In this document: positions 1-6,456 of the stretch, in pieces | Numbering within the stretch: the stretch's first letter is position 1 | Layout of the letters: each line of letters begins with the position of its first letter | Assembly: GCA_033763735.1 (NCBI GenBank) | Contig: JANRJY010000094.1 | Span: forward strand, 1-14,704 | Direction: 5' to 3' | Source: JANRJY01 sp033763735 | Lineage (GTDB): Bacteria; Bacteroidota; Bacteroidia; Cytophagales; UBA9547 | Length of the DNA stretch: 14,704 bases | Made by a program: the position numbers and the translations under genes | Notes under the pieces: generated by a model | Databases searched by the model: none | Seen by the model: only the letters and a program-made list of their open reading frames with translations | What the model was told of the DNA's origin: nothing

Positions 1-1
1 A

Positions 2-625
2 ATGGAACAAATAAAAAAATATTTCCCTGAATTAACTGCAGATCAGATTTCAAAATTTGAAAAGCTTGATGGATTGTACAGAGATTGGAATGAAAAGATT
101 AATGTGATTTCGCGCAAAGATATTGACCACTTATATACTCATCATGTGTTGCACTCTTTGGCAATAGCCAAAATTATCTCCTTCCTTCCCGGTGCTAAAA
201 TACTTGATGTAGGAACCGGGGGTGGATTTCCTGGCATTCCTTTGGCCATATTATTTCCTGAAACCAAATTTCATCTGGTTGATTCTATTGCTAAAAAAAT
301 AAAAGTAGTAACCGAAGTGGCTAACGGAATAGGATTGCAAAATGTGATTGCAGAGCAAAAACGTGTTGAAGAATTGGAAGAAAAATATGATTTCATTGTC
401 AGTAGAGCTGTTACAGACTTAATCATTTTGTACAAATGGAATAGGAAAAACCTTTCCGTAAAATCAGTTCATGAAATGCCGAACGGCATTATTTGTCTGA
501 AAGGTGGCGATAAGTTACTTGAAGAAATTACTGCAATGAAAACGCATGTTAAAACCTGGCAAATTAGTGACTATTTCCGAGATCCTTTTTTTGAAACCAA
601 GAAAGTGGTGTATGTGAAGGGGTGA
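2..625 (+). CDS. rsmG: 16S rRNA (guanine-N7) methyltransferase RsmG (GidB)
   Basis: RsmG methylates N7 of a guanine in the 530 loop of 16S rRNA using S-adenosylmethionine (family knowledge). The 207-residue protein has the family layout: an N-terminal helical part with NEKINVISRKD at about 30-40 and HHVLHSL at 47-53, then the SAM-binding glycine loop GTGGGFPG at 71-78, an acidic residue in LVDS (Asp94) expected to contact the ribose of SAM, and SRAV at 134-137. The length is normal for Bacteroidota members, so the gene is complete although its ATG is the second base of the window. No Shine-Dalgarno sequence can be checked because the upstream DNA is missing. The next gene starts 29 bases downstream on the same strand but has its own promoter-like element. 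Loss of RsmG is known in other bacteria to give low-level streptomycin resistance. Confidence 0.96.
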   Translation: MEQIKKYFPELTADQISKFEKLDGLYRDWNEKINVISRKDIDHLYTHHVLHSLAIAKIISFLPGAKILDVGTGGGFPGIPLAILFPETKFHLVDSIAKKIKVVTEVANGIGLQNVIAEQKRVEELEEKYDFIVSRAVTDLIILYKWNRKNLSVKSVHEMPNGIICLKGGDKLLEEITAMKTHVKTWQISDYFRDPFFETKKVVYVKG

Positions 626-641
626 TTAGTTGAAAAATTTA

Positions 642-649
642 TAAATTTG
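642..649 (+). promoter_or_regulatory. -7 promoter element ahead of the first small membrane protein pair
   Basis: TAAATTTG is a perfect match to the Bacteroidota -7 consensus TAnnTTTG. It ends only 5 bases before the ATG at 655, so a transcript started at the usual distance would begin at or next to the start codon. No TTG was found at the usual 19-22 base distance upstream. The second copy of this gene pair has the same arrangement. Confidence 0.45.
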
Positions 650-654
650 CATAC

Positions 655-855
655 ATGAAAAACGATGAATTTCGTAAAGAGGTAGGTAAGTTCTTTGTAG
701 ATATTGCAAAGTTGATATTTGGTGGTGTTGTTTTAGCTACAGTGTTAAAAATTGAGATAGCCTCAAAGTTTATAGTGATTTCAATTGGGATAATTGCTAC
801 ATTAGCAATTGCAATTTTAGGATTTATTATAATGAAAAGTAACAAAAGAAATTAG
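655..855 (+). CDS. small two-segment membrane protein, copy 1 (66 aa)
   Basis: Unnamed small protein. A charged N-terminus (KNDEFRKEVGK) precedes an amphipathic stretch at about 11-22 and two hydrophobic segments at about 22-34 and 38-60, ending in a basic tail (KSNKRN); it should sit in the inner membrane with both ends in the cytoplasm. It resembles the small Bacteroidota membrane proteins grouped as DUF6722, a recollection that was not checked. It clearly resembles the 61-residue protein at 10643-10828: both have a KE(E/V)-x-K-x-x-x-D-(I/L)-x-K pattern, then (F)-x-G-(V/L)-V-L, and end in I-(G)-(F/L)-x-I-(M/L)-K. A one-segment 30-residue protein starts one base after its stop, so the two are surely co-transcribed. 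The ATG is preceded by a promoter element 5 bases away. Function unknown. Confidence 0.8.
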   Translation: MKNDEFRKEVGKFFVDIAKLIFGGVVLATVLKIEIASKFIVISIGIIATLAIAILGFIIMKSNKRN

Positions 856-856
856 T

Positions 857-949
857 ATGGAAGCTTTATATTTATTTAGTTTTTTAGCTATTGTTGGAAT
901 ATTAGGTATCATATATGTTCTATTTTTTGAAAAAAGGAAGGTGGTGTAA
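857..949 (+). CDS. 30-residue single-pass membrane peptide, partner of copy 1
   Basis: An ATG follows one base after the stop of the 66-residue gene and opens a 30-codon frame ending in TAA. The peptide starts MEALYLFSF, has one hydrophobic segment from about residue 4 to 24, and ends in a charged tail (FEKRKVV). By the positive-inside rule the tail should be cytoplasmic. It would usually be dismissed as too short, but its counterpart sits in the same place after the second copy of the upstream gene and shares the MEA start, the Y-V-x-(F/L) end of the membrane segment, and an E-(K/R)-(R/K)-K tail. This conservation of start, topology and tail is the main argument that it is translated. No function is known. 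Confidence 0.7.
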   Translation: MEALYLFSFLAIVGILGIIYVLFFEKRKVV

Positions 950-969
950 TGATATATTTATTTATATCA
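950..969 (+). terminator. possible weak hairpin after the first small protein pair
   Basis: TGATATA, six bases, then TATATCA forms a perfect 7-bp inverted repeat that begins directly after the stop codon of the 30-residue gene. The stem is almost all A-T and no T tract follows, so it is a weak candidate for a transcript end or 3' stabilising hairpin. Confidence 0.25.
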
Positions 970-1141
970 AAATGCTTTTCCCGTGAGATCTGAACTTTCC
1001 GCTTGACGAATAATGTTAAGTTGAAAGACCAGACAGCACAAAAGCAAGGGTAATCATTGAAAATATGGGTTTAAAACTCAGTATATCACTTTATATTTTT
1101 TATTTTTAACAGTAAAAGGTGCTCGGAATTTTTAATATCAA
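970..1141. other. intergenic stretch with no recognised feature
   Basis: The 307-base gap from 950 to 1256 has no credible open frame on either strand. Apart from the hairpin at 950-969 and the promoter at 1142-1172, I see no repeat, tRNA, or match to the intergenic repeats found elsewhere in the window. The part from about 975 to 1050 is less AT-rich than its flanks, so a small RNA or decayed gene cannot be excluded. Confidence 0.4.
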
Positions 1142-1172
1142 TTGTTCCCAATTTATAAATTATTTACTTTTG
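1142..1172 (+). promoter_or_regulatory. Bacteroidota-type promoter for the gene at 1257
   Basis: TTG at 1142-1144, a 20-base spacer, and TACTTTTG at 1165-1172 match the -33 and -7 consensus (TTG and TAnnTTTG) completely. The spacer length equals that of the mmsA promoter in this window. Transcription would start near 1179, leaving a leader of roughly 78 bases before the ATG at 1257. Confidence 0.5.
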
Positions 1173-1256
1173 TAAATCTATGATACCTTTAAAATAAACG
1201 CAATTTAACCTTTTATCTTCGTCAAATTATTTTACCTATATATCAAAAAAAAGAAA

Positions 1257-1904
1257 ATGAAAATTCATTTTATGTCTTTACAAAAGATATTGATAATTAT
1301 TTCTTTAGTTCAATGTGTTAATACATTTGCACAAGATTTGATAATTAAAAAAAATGGTGAAAAAATTTATGGCAAAATAAATAATCAAGACTCGACAAGA
1401 ATGTATTTTACTACATTTAGGAATGATGAAGTAATTAGTTCAAATATACTTTTGTCTAAGATTGACACAGTATTTTACAATAAAATTTCTAAGGCAGATA
1501 GAATAGAAATTGATAATGATTTTTCACGTACATATATGTATAAAGGTATCGAATATTCACACAAAAGGTTAGAAGAAATATTAATTTTTGACCCTGAGTC
1601 ATATATAATGTATAGAAACGCCCGAAACACAAAATTTTTTGCTAGAGCAGTACTAGTAATGGGCTCCTTTCTGGTTTTATTTCCTTTTAGTCAATTGGCT
1701 TTTCAAAAACAACCATTTTGGCATAGCTCACTAATTGGTGGTGGAGTAGCTTTATTGTCAATACCACTTTTTGTTATTGCTAACGAACGAATTTATACTT
1801 CTATCCAGAAGTATAACAAAAACATCACTCTAGGCTGCAATTACAATTTTGACATTGGTTTATATTTGTCCTTTAGCCAATTTGGTATTTCGGTTAAATT
1901 TTAG
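1257..1904 (+). CDS. exported membrane protein of unknown function
   Basis: Not recognised as a named family. The 215-residue protein has a signal peptide at about 1-26 ending in TFAQ before D27, a common Bacteroidota cleavage context. The mature part starts with DLIIKKNGEKIYGKI, a short beta-hairpin-like opening common in unannotated Bacteroidota envelope proteins that carry an x-G-x-x-I-x-G-K-I pattern. A polar region at 40-125 is followed by two hydrophobic segments at about 130-148 and 158-175 and a tail with aromatic residues alternating near the end. A second ATG at codon 6 (1272) could be the true start and would still leave a good signal peptide. The gene is transcribed towards deoC, with a 45-base gap between the two stop codons. 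Base composition is more AT-rich than in the enzyme genes. Confidence 0.75.
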   Translation: MKIHFMSLQKILIIISLVQCVNTFAQDLIIKKNGEKIYGKINNQDSTRMYFTTFRNDEVISSNILLSKIDTVFYNKISKADRIEIDNDFSRTYMYKGIEYSHKRLEEILIFDPESYIMYRNARNTKFFARAVLVMGSFLVLFPFSQLAFQKQPFWHSSLIGGGVALLSIPLFVIANERIYTSIQKYNKNITLGCNYNFDIGLYLSFSQFGISVKF

Positions 1905-1949
1905 TTGGCTCTTGATGTATTTTTATTATATCACTGATATTTATTTTAT

Positions 1950-2663
1950 TCAACCACCAAACCTTTTCTTAGCCTCCTCCAATACCTCTGCAGTAAGCCT
2001 TACACCAATACGAGTTGCTCCAAGGGCTTTATATTTAAGCACATCATCCAAAGAACGAACTTTACCTGAAGGTTTGACCTGAACTTTGGGTCCACTGTGT
2101 TTGCGAAACAATGCAATATTGTGCTCTGTAGCACCTACATAGTCGAATCTGTCATCAGGCATTTTGATATAACTGAATCCTGTTGATGTTTTGACCCAAT
2201 CACAACCCACTTCCGTACATATTTCGCACAGTCTAATTTTTAAAGCATCATCGGTAATATAATCGGTTTCAAAAATGATCTTTATCGTAGCTCCGTGATC
2301 GTGACAAGCTTTTGTAACTTCCGCTAACTCACGTTTAACATAAGCCCAATCTTGCGAGAGTACTTTTCCTGTATTCACGCACATGTCTATCTCTTTTGCA
2401 CCTTTTTTGAGTGCCTCCAATGTCTCAAATATTTTGCATTCAATGGTATTGCTTCCATGAGGGAAGCCTACTGTGGTACCTGGATTAATTGTCGTTCCTT
2501 TAAGCATTTCAACAGCCATTTCCAATGCATATGGCTTGATGCATACAGATGCTACATCATATTTGATGGCAAGTTCTATACCTGCTTTTAACATTTCGTC
2601 AGTCATTACCGGTTGAAGTAATGAGTGGTCAATCATTTTGGCAATTTCTTTAACTGTTGTCAT
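1950..2663 (-). CDS. deoC: deoxyribose-phosphate aldolase DeoC
   Basis: This class I aldolase reversibly splits 2-deoxyribose 5-phosphate into acetaldehyde and glyceraldehyde 3-phosphate in the cytoplasm. The 237-residue sequence has the full catalytic set: Asp93 in EIDMCVN, the Schiff-base lysine Lys158 in DWVKTSTGFS, and Lys197 in VQVKPSG. The last motif normally reads V-K-A-S-G-G-(I/V)-R; here it is VKPSGKVRS, with Pro for Ala and Lys for the second Gly, a mild departure beside the phosphate site. It is the last gene of the minus-strand catabolic block, 18 bases after the GntR gene. The acetaldehyde it releases is a plausible substrate for the aldehyde dehydrogenase upstream in the block. 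No deoxyribokinase, phosphopentomutase or nucleoside phosphorylase is in the window, so ordinary deoxynucleoside salvage is not established as its role. Confidence 0.95.
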   Translation of the reverse strand: MTTVKEIAKMIDHSLLQPVMTDEMLKAGIELAIKYDVASVCIKPYALEMAVEMLKGTTINPGTTVGFPHGSNTIECKIFETLEALKKGAKEIDMCVNTGKVLSQDWAYVKRELAEVTKACHDHGATIKIIFETDYITDDALKIRLCEICTEVGCDWVKTSTGFSYIKMPDDRFDYVGATEHNIALFRKHSGPKVQVKPSGKVRSLDDVLKYKALGATRIGVRLTAEVLEEAKKRFGG

Positions 2664-2681
2664 TGTTTTTAAATCAATTAA

Positions 2682-3413
2682 TTATTGTTCTGAATTATAA
2701 AATGTAGGTTTGTAGTTACTAAATGAAAACTTATTGGTGTTGCAGTACAGTGTACTGTAAAAACAAAAGTTGAGTTTACTGGTAAAGTATTTCCTGTGTA
2801 TCAACAAGAGTGCTTCTCCTTCTTTAATCTCCAGCAAATTTGCTATTTCCGGATTTGCATTTATTGCGTTTATATCCTGATACATATCTTCCACTTCAAT
2901 TTTATACTTTTGATGAAGCAAATCGAATAATGAGTTTTCAGGGTTAAAAAGCTGATCAAATTTTTTCAAACCGTCACTTGGAAGCCATGTGTATTCTATC
3001 ATAACTGGGACATTATCAATTTTGCGAACCCGTCCGAAATAAAATGCATCTGCACTTTTTTCTCTTTTGGTGAGTCCAAATACCACATTTGAAGGAATCG
3101 CTGCCAGTTGTGTCTTGTCAATTACAATGGTGGTGATTTTACTTTTAGCTTCTGTAACAGATTCTGAAAACCCTTTGAATGAAAGCAATCCCAATGATTT
3201 TCGTTGTGATTTTACAATGCTTCCTTTGCCTTTGTGTTTGAAAATGATTCCTTCCTTTTCAAGCTGAGCCAATGCCAATCGAATGGTTGATCGGGCAACT
3301 TTATGTTCGGCAGTCAGGTCATTTTCAGATGGCAATAAGGTGCCTACTTCGTATTTTCCAATCGAAATATCTTTTTTTAAAATATCGTAAATGCGTTTAT
3401 ATTGTAAATCCAA
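2682..3413 (-). CDS. GntR-family (HutC/UTRA type) transcriptional regulator
   Basis: This is probably the local regulator of the catabolic block. Residues 1-68 form the winged helix-turn-helix (LPSENDLTAEHKVARSTIR at about 27-45, wing KGKGSIV at 61-67). Residues about 85-232 form the ligand-binding UTRA domain typical of HutC-subfamily repressors that sense sugars, sugar phosphates or related metabolites. The start is TTG at 3411-3413: an in-frame stop lies two codons upstream and no internal ATG occurs before the UTRA domain, so a non-ATG start is forced. The gene lies 18 bases after the aldolase and 18 before deoC. A rare start codon would keep repressor levels low. The best candidate operator is the palindrome at 9055-9068 in the mmsA promoter. 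The effector cannot be told from sequence. Confidence 0.92.
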   Translation of the reverse strand: MDLQYKRIYDILKKDISIGKYEVGTLLPSENDLTAEHKVARSTIRLALAQLEKEGIIFKHKGKGSIVKSQRKSLGLLSFKGFSESVTEAKSKITTIVIDKTQLAAIPSNVVFGLTKREKSADAFYFGRVRKIDNVPVMIEYTWLPSDGLKKFDQLFNPENSLFDLLHQKYKIEVEDMYQDINAINANPEIANLLEIKEGEALLLIHRKYFTSKLNFCFYSTLYCNTNKFSFSNYKPTFYNSEQ

Positions 3414-3446
3414 GGGTTAAATTAATAATTATTAATTAATAATTAG
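3414..3446. repeat. AT-only repeat at the aldolase/GntR junction
   Basis: Overlapping ATTAATAAT and ATTATTAAT units fill the 18-base gap and run into the aldolase gene: its last codons and its TAA stop at 3432-3434 lie inside the repeat, so the C-terminal Leu-Ile-Ile-Asn is encoded by repeat sequence. The same kind of repeat occupies several other gaps of this block. Confidence 0.6.
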
Positions 3447-4433
3447 TTTTTGGGCCATTCCTTCTCCTCCCAACGTCTTCATCCTTTCCACCACTCTGGG
3501 GACATATTCTTTGGAGATAAATGTATTTAATCCATTATCCATCACCGTATTTTTCCATTCTTTATGCTTGCGATCAAACTTTTCGGCATTGTTGGCAAAA
3601 TATTGTTGTGCTGCTGTTGATCGGATGTATAGTGATTCTGAAGACCAATTTACTTTTGTAACCCCTGCTTTTGATGCGGCTGATAATTTGTCATTGGGTA
3701 GTCCCGTTGAACCATGTAATGCAACTCCTATTTTACGACCGGTTATCTGCGTCAGAAGCGAAACATTGGCTTCAATTACTTTTGGATTAAATCCTGAATA
3801 ACCATCATCTGACGTGAATCCGTGTTGCGTTCCCACACCTGGAGCCCATAATGCTATTTTGCCGGGATATTTTTTCTCTACGCTTCCAATCAAATGTTCG
3901 GTTTCCGAGGCAGGCGTAATGCGGTCATCCACAGCCGATTCCATTTCGAGCGTGACATCTACATTTGCTTCGTTGGCATAGTCAACCAATTTGCAAATAT
4001 TTTTAATGTTTTCATCTTCAGTCATTTCTGATGCATCGAGTGATACTGTTGAAGCAAATAATTTGATTGATTGATTATGAAAATTTGCAGATATTCCTTG
4101 AATTGCATTTTTCAAAATCGTTTCAGTTTCCGGCCCTTTGATATGGTCGGTATGATAAATTACCGGGATGTGTTTGTAGCGTTCGCTATTAGCAAGTACC
4201 ATTAAATCAGAAAGATATCTGGCTACTCCTAGAACAGGATTGCCCATACCATAACTATGACCTTTTATTTGCCAAAGACTTGTCTCAATAATAACCGGAG
4301 CATTGGCCTGATATGCCGCTTCCAGGCAATCAGAAACCGCTGCGTGACTATCTGCATTTATTGCAAGGATTGCATATCGGTTATCAAATGCATGAATCAA
4401 AAGTTGACGGGATTGAGTAGGGTTGAGCAACAT
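3432..4433 (-). CDS. class II (zinc) ketose-bisphosphate aldolase family
   Basis: A metal-dependent aldolase, expected to cleave a ketose phosphate to dihydroxyacetone phosphate plus an aldehyde, or run in reverse. The 333 residues include HTDH at 94-97 (catalytic Asp96, zinc His97), SLDASEM at 131-137, TLEME at 161-165, TQHG at 202-205 (zinc His204), LHGSTG at 239-244 (zinc His240, phosphate loop) and KVNW at 260-263 (Asn262). All metal ligands are thus present. It is not a standard fructose-bisphosphate aldolase: the loop after Glu165, which carries a second conserved glutamate in the E. coli class IIA enzyme, is short and reads SAVDD, and the usual N-I-D/N-T motif is NWSSE. The true substrate may therefore differ. 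Co-transcription with mmsA recalls the inositol route, where an aldolase makes malonate semialdehyde for the CoA-acylating dehydrogenase, but no other inositol genes are here. ATG start. Confidence 0.88.
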   Translation of the reverse strand: MLLNPTQSRQLLIHAFDNRYAILAINADSHAAVSDCLEAAYQANAPVIIETSLWQIKGHSYGMGNPVLGVARYLSDLMVLANSERYKHIPVIYHTDHIKGPETETILKNAIQGISANFHNQSIKLFASTVSLDASEMTEDENIKNICKLVDYANEANVDVTLEMESAVDDRITPASETEHLIGSVEKKYPGKIALWAPGVGTQHGFTSDDGYSGFNPKVIEANVSLLTQITGRKIGVALHGSTGLPNDKLSAASKAGVTKVNWSSESLYIRSTAAQQYFANNAEKFDRKHKEWKNTVMDNGLNTFISKEYVPRVVERMKTLGGEGMAQKLIIN

Positions 4434-4465
4434 AATTTAATAATTAATAATTAAGAGTTAATAAT
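4434..4465. repeat. AT-only repeat, left flank of the four-helix protein gene
   Basis: The gap between the four-helix gene and the aldolase consists of TTAATAATTAATAATTAA followed by GAGTTAATAAT. Read in reverse complement, the gap on the other side of the four-helix gene contains AATTAATAGTTAATTAT, which matches AATTAAGAGTTAATAAT here at 15 of 17 positions. The four-helix gene is therefore bracketed by imperfect inverted repeats, with the caution that AT-only sequence matches easily by chance. Confidence 0.5.
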
Positions 4466-4834
4466 TTATATCTTTTTAGAATCTTCGTTTTTGGAAGTTG
4501 ATTTGATGATAGCAGTTAATAGTTTTATTAGTTCTTCTGAGTCTTTATTAATACTGATATAGGCTGATTCTTGAATGAATCCAGTTTCAAACAATAATCG
4601 CAACCAATACTTTGTTTCATTTGCTTCTTTTAGAGCAATTTTAAGCTTGTGAATAAAATCAGATTTCGATTCAGCATATATAGCTTCATGCACATTTGCT
4701 CCAATAGAAGTCCCGCATTTTAACACTTGTTTTGAGAGAATAAATTCTTGTTTTTTATCCTTCAAATGAGTGTACATTTTTACAATTCGCTTTGCAAATT
4801 CAAATGACTTTTCTTCAATTAAATTCTTTTTCAA
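4466..4834 (-). CDS. four-helix bundle protein, 23S rRNA intervening-sequence (S23) family
   Basis: A 122-residue protein of the family first known from intervening sequences in 23S rRNA genes and related to the accessory protein of diversity-generating retroelements. The family signature is clear: LSKQVLKCGTSIGANVHEA at about 33-51, then DFIHKLKIALKEANETKYWL at 59-78, within four predicted helices and with a lysine-rich end. Members form small basic homo-oligomers and are thought to bind nucleic acid; no enzymatic activity is established. Here it lies between the aldehyde dehydrogenase and aldolase genes, 32-34 bases from each and on the same strand, and it has no metabolic logic in the block. 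Such genes often occur as scattered single genes in Bacteroidota, so it may be an inserted passenger. No 23S rRNA, reverse transcriptase or template repeat is nearby. ATG start; no truncation seen. Confidence 0.88.
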   Translation of the reverse strand: MKKNLIEEKSFEFAKRIVKMYTHLKDKKQEFILSKQVLKCGTSIGANVHEAIYAESKSDFIHKLKIALKEANETKYWLRLLFETGFIQESAYISINKDSEELIKLLTAIIKSTSKNEDSKKI

Positions 4835-4871
4835 AATATATAATTAACTATTAATTGATAATTATTAATTA
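4835..4871. repeat. AT-only repeat, right flank of the four-helix protein gene
   Basis: ATTAACTATTAATTGATAA followed by TTATTAATTAAAG fills the gap and contains the TAA stop (4869-4871) of the aldehyde dehydrogenase. Its reverse complement resembles the repeat on the other side of the four-helix gene (AATTAATAGTTAATTAT against AATTAAGAGTTAATAAT). Confidence 0.5.
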
Positions 4872-6341
4872 AAGAGTGTCAACCTTGATATGTTTTGTTT
4901 TTAAGTATTCATGTATGGCTCTTCGTCCTAGTTCAATACCAAAACCCGACTCTTTCCAACCTTCATAAGGTGCATATGCAGTATTAACTGATCCGTTATT
5001 GACACAAACAGTACCGGCCTCTATACTTTCGCTTACTTTCATAATGGTCTTAAAATCTTTGGCGAATAAATATGCACAGAGTCCATAAGAAGTGTCATTT
5101 GCCTTTTCAATCGCTTCTTCTAAAGTATCAAATGTATCCACAGGCACGACAGGACCAAATGTTTCTTCATTCATCACTTTCATTTTCTTATCAACACCTG
5201 TCAATATTGTAGGCGTATAATAATTACCTCTGGAGAAATTGTCTCCTTCCGGCGCATGACCTCCTAATACAAGAGTAGCTCCTTTATCCACTGCATCTTT
5301 AACATGATCTTTTACCTTTGAAAGTACTTCTTTGGTAGCCATTGGACCTATGTCACATTTGCCGTCTTCCACGCCATCTCCTATTTTCATTTTTTCGCCT
5401 TTGGCTTTGAGTTTGTTGACAAATTCATTGTATATGGATTTGTGAACATACACTCTATTGACGGTGCTACAGGATTGACCCATATTTCTGAAACCTTTGT
5501 AGGCAACAATTTCTGCTGCATTATCAATATCGGCATCAGCAGCAACAATAGCAGGACAATGTCCACCAAGTTCCAGAGATACTTTTTTCAAATATGGAGC
5601 AATGGTTTGCATTATCTTTTTGCCAGTGGAGGTCGAACCTGTCATAGCCACTTTTGCCACATCTTTGTGGGCAACCAGTGCAGCTCCTACATCTCCTTTG
5701 CCCATCAACACATTAATTACTCCTTCAGGAATTCCTCCTTCAATCATTGCTTGACAAAATGATAGTGGAGAAAGGGGGGTAACTTCCGTAGGCTTTACTA
5801 CCACGGTACATCCAGCAGCTAAAGCTGGGCCCAGTTTCCAACTTAATAATGAAATGGGATAATTCCATGGCGTAATCAAGCCACAAACGCCTACCGGTTG
5901 ATATATGACCCATGAACGTAGTGAAGGTTTTTCAGTAACATTAATATAACCTTCAACACGTACTGCTTCTGCAGCATAGTAATCAATTAAGTCACATGAA
6001 GATGTAACTTCCCCTTTGGATTGTTCGAATGGTTTTCCTTGTTCTAAGGCCATCAGATAACCAATTTTCTCAGCTTGTGTCCTTACATAAGCAGTTGCTT
6101 TCTTGATTATTTTCTCTCTATCCCATCCGGTTAATGATGACCATTTTTTGAATGCTTCTTTTGCAGATGCAACCGCAGCATTAACGTCATCCGGAGTAGC
6201 AGATGCTACCTGAGCCACTCTTTCTCCATTGGCTGGTGAAACCACATCGTCCCATTTATTGCTTGAGGATGGAACGGATTTTCCGCCTATTAGCAGTTCA
6301 TATTTTTTGCCAATTAATTGGCTTACAAGTTCTGTGTTCAC
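4869..6341 (-). CDS. NAD(P)-dependent aldehyde dehydrogenase
   Basis: Oxidises an aldehyde to the free acid in the cytoplasm. The 490 residues are the normal length of the superfamily and carry all key positions: ITPWNYP at 156-162 (Asn160, oxyanion hole), VVKPTE at 181-186, GSTSTG at 235-240 (cofactor loop), the general base Glu257 in LELGG, the nucleophile Cys291 in NMGQSC, and EETFGPV at 392-398. Having both Glu257 and Cys291 sets it apart from the CoA-acylating relative in the same block, which lacks the glutamate. The residue after LELGG is His rather than the more usual Lys, Asn or Ser. It is closest in style to succinate-semialdehyde, betaine-aldehyde and lactaldehyde dehydrogenases, which cannot be separated by eye. 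Acetaldehyde from DeoC or an aldehyde from the class II aldolase are plausible substrates. The start is GTG at 6339-6341; the first internal ATG is far into the domain. Confidence 0.93.
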   Translation of the reverse strand: MNTELVSQLIGKKYELLIGGKSVPSSSNKWDDVVSPANGERVAQVASATPDDVNAAVASAKEAFKKWSSLTGWDREKIIKKATAYVRTQAEKIGYLMALEQGKPFEQSKGEVTSSCDLIDYYAAEAVRVEGYINVTEKPSLRSWVIYQPVGVCGLITPWNYPISLLSWKLGPALAAGCTVVVKPTEVTPLSPLSFCQAMIEGGIPEGVINVLMGKGDVGAALVAHKDVAKVAMTGSTSTGKKIMQTIAPYLKKVSLELGGHCPAIVAADADIDNAAEIVAYKGFRNMGQSCSTVNRVYVHKSIYNEFVNKLKAKGEKMKIGDGVEDGKCDIGPMATKEVLSKVKDHVKDAVDKGATLVLGGHAPEGDNFSRGNYYTPTILTGVDKKMKVMNEETFGPVVPVDTFDTLEEAIEKANDTSYGLCAYLFAKDFKTIMKVSESIEAGTVCVNNGSVNTAYAPYEGWKESGFGIELGRRAIHEYLKTKHIKVDTL

Positions 6342-6456
6342 CTTTTTTGTAATTAATAGTTAATAATTAATATTTAATTTTTGTAGAATTAACAATGAAC
6401 GATAATTGACAATTTTGTAACTGTCTAATTATTAACTATTCATTATTAATTAATAA
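6342..6456. repeat. palindromic AT-rich element between the two dehydrogenase genes
   Basis: This 115-base gap is the longest in the block and is bounded by inverted copies of one motif. AATTAATAGTTAATAATTA lies at about 6351-6369, and TAATTATTAACTATTCATTA, the reverse complement of a close variant, lies at about 6427-6446. A further tract of TTAATTAATAATTAT follows at the right edge. Between the arms are about 55 bases without repeats. No promoter match to TTG-N20-TAnnTTTG was found on the minus strand. It could be a degraded miniature element or an RNA hairpin that trims or stabilises the transcript. Confidence 0.5.

Noticed and set aside
639..845. Minus-strand frame opposite the 66-residue membrane protein gene
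   Set aside because: It is the antisense of a gene supported by a homologue elsewhere in the window; no promoter or conserved partner supports it.
1905..1949. Bidirectional terminator between the 1257 gene and deoC
   Set aside because: ATATCA-C-TGATAT is a palindrome, but its one-base loop cannot form a normal hairpin and no clear T tract follows.
1849..2082. Plus-strand frame crossing from the 1257 gene into deoC
   Set aside because: It overlaps the ends of two well-supported genes in another frame, has a composition typical of an antisense shadow, and shows no domain.
4466..4834. Diversity-generating retroelement accessory protein (Avd)
   Set aside because: The four-helix protein is of a related fold, but no reverse transcriptase, template repeat or variable repeat is nearby.
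6342..6456. Second promoter for the aldehyde dehydrogenase
   Set aside because: No TTG-N19-22-TAnnTTTG match was found on the minus strand; the sequence is better described as inverted AT repeats.
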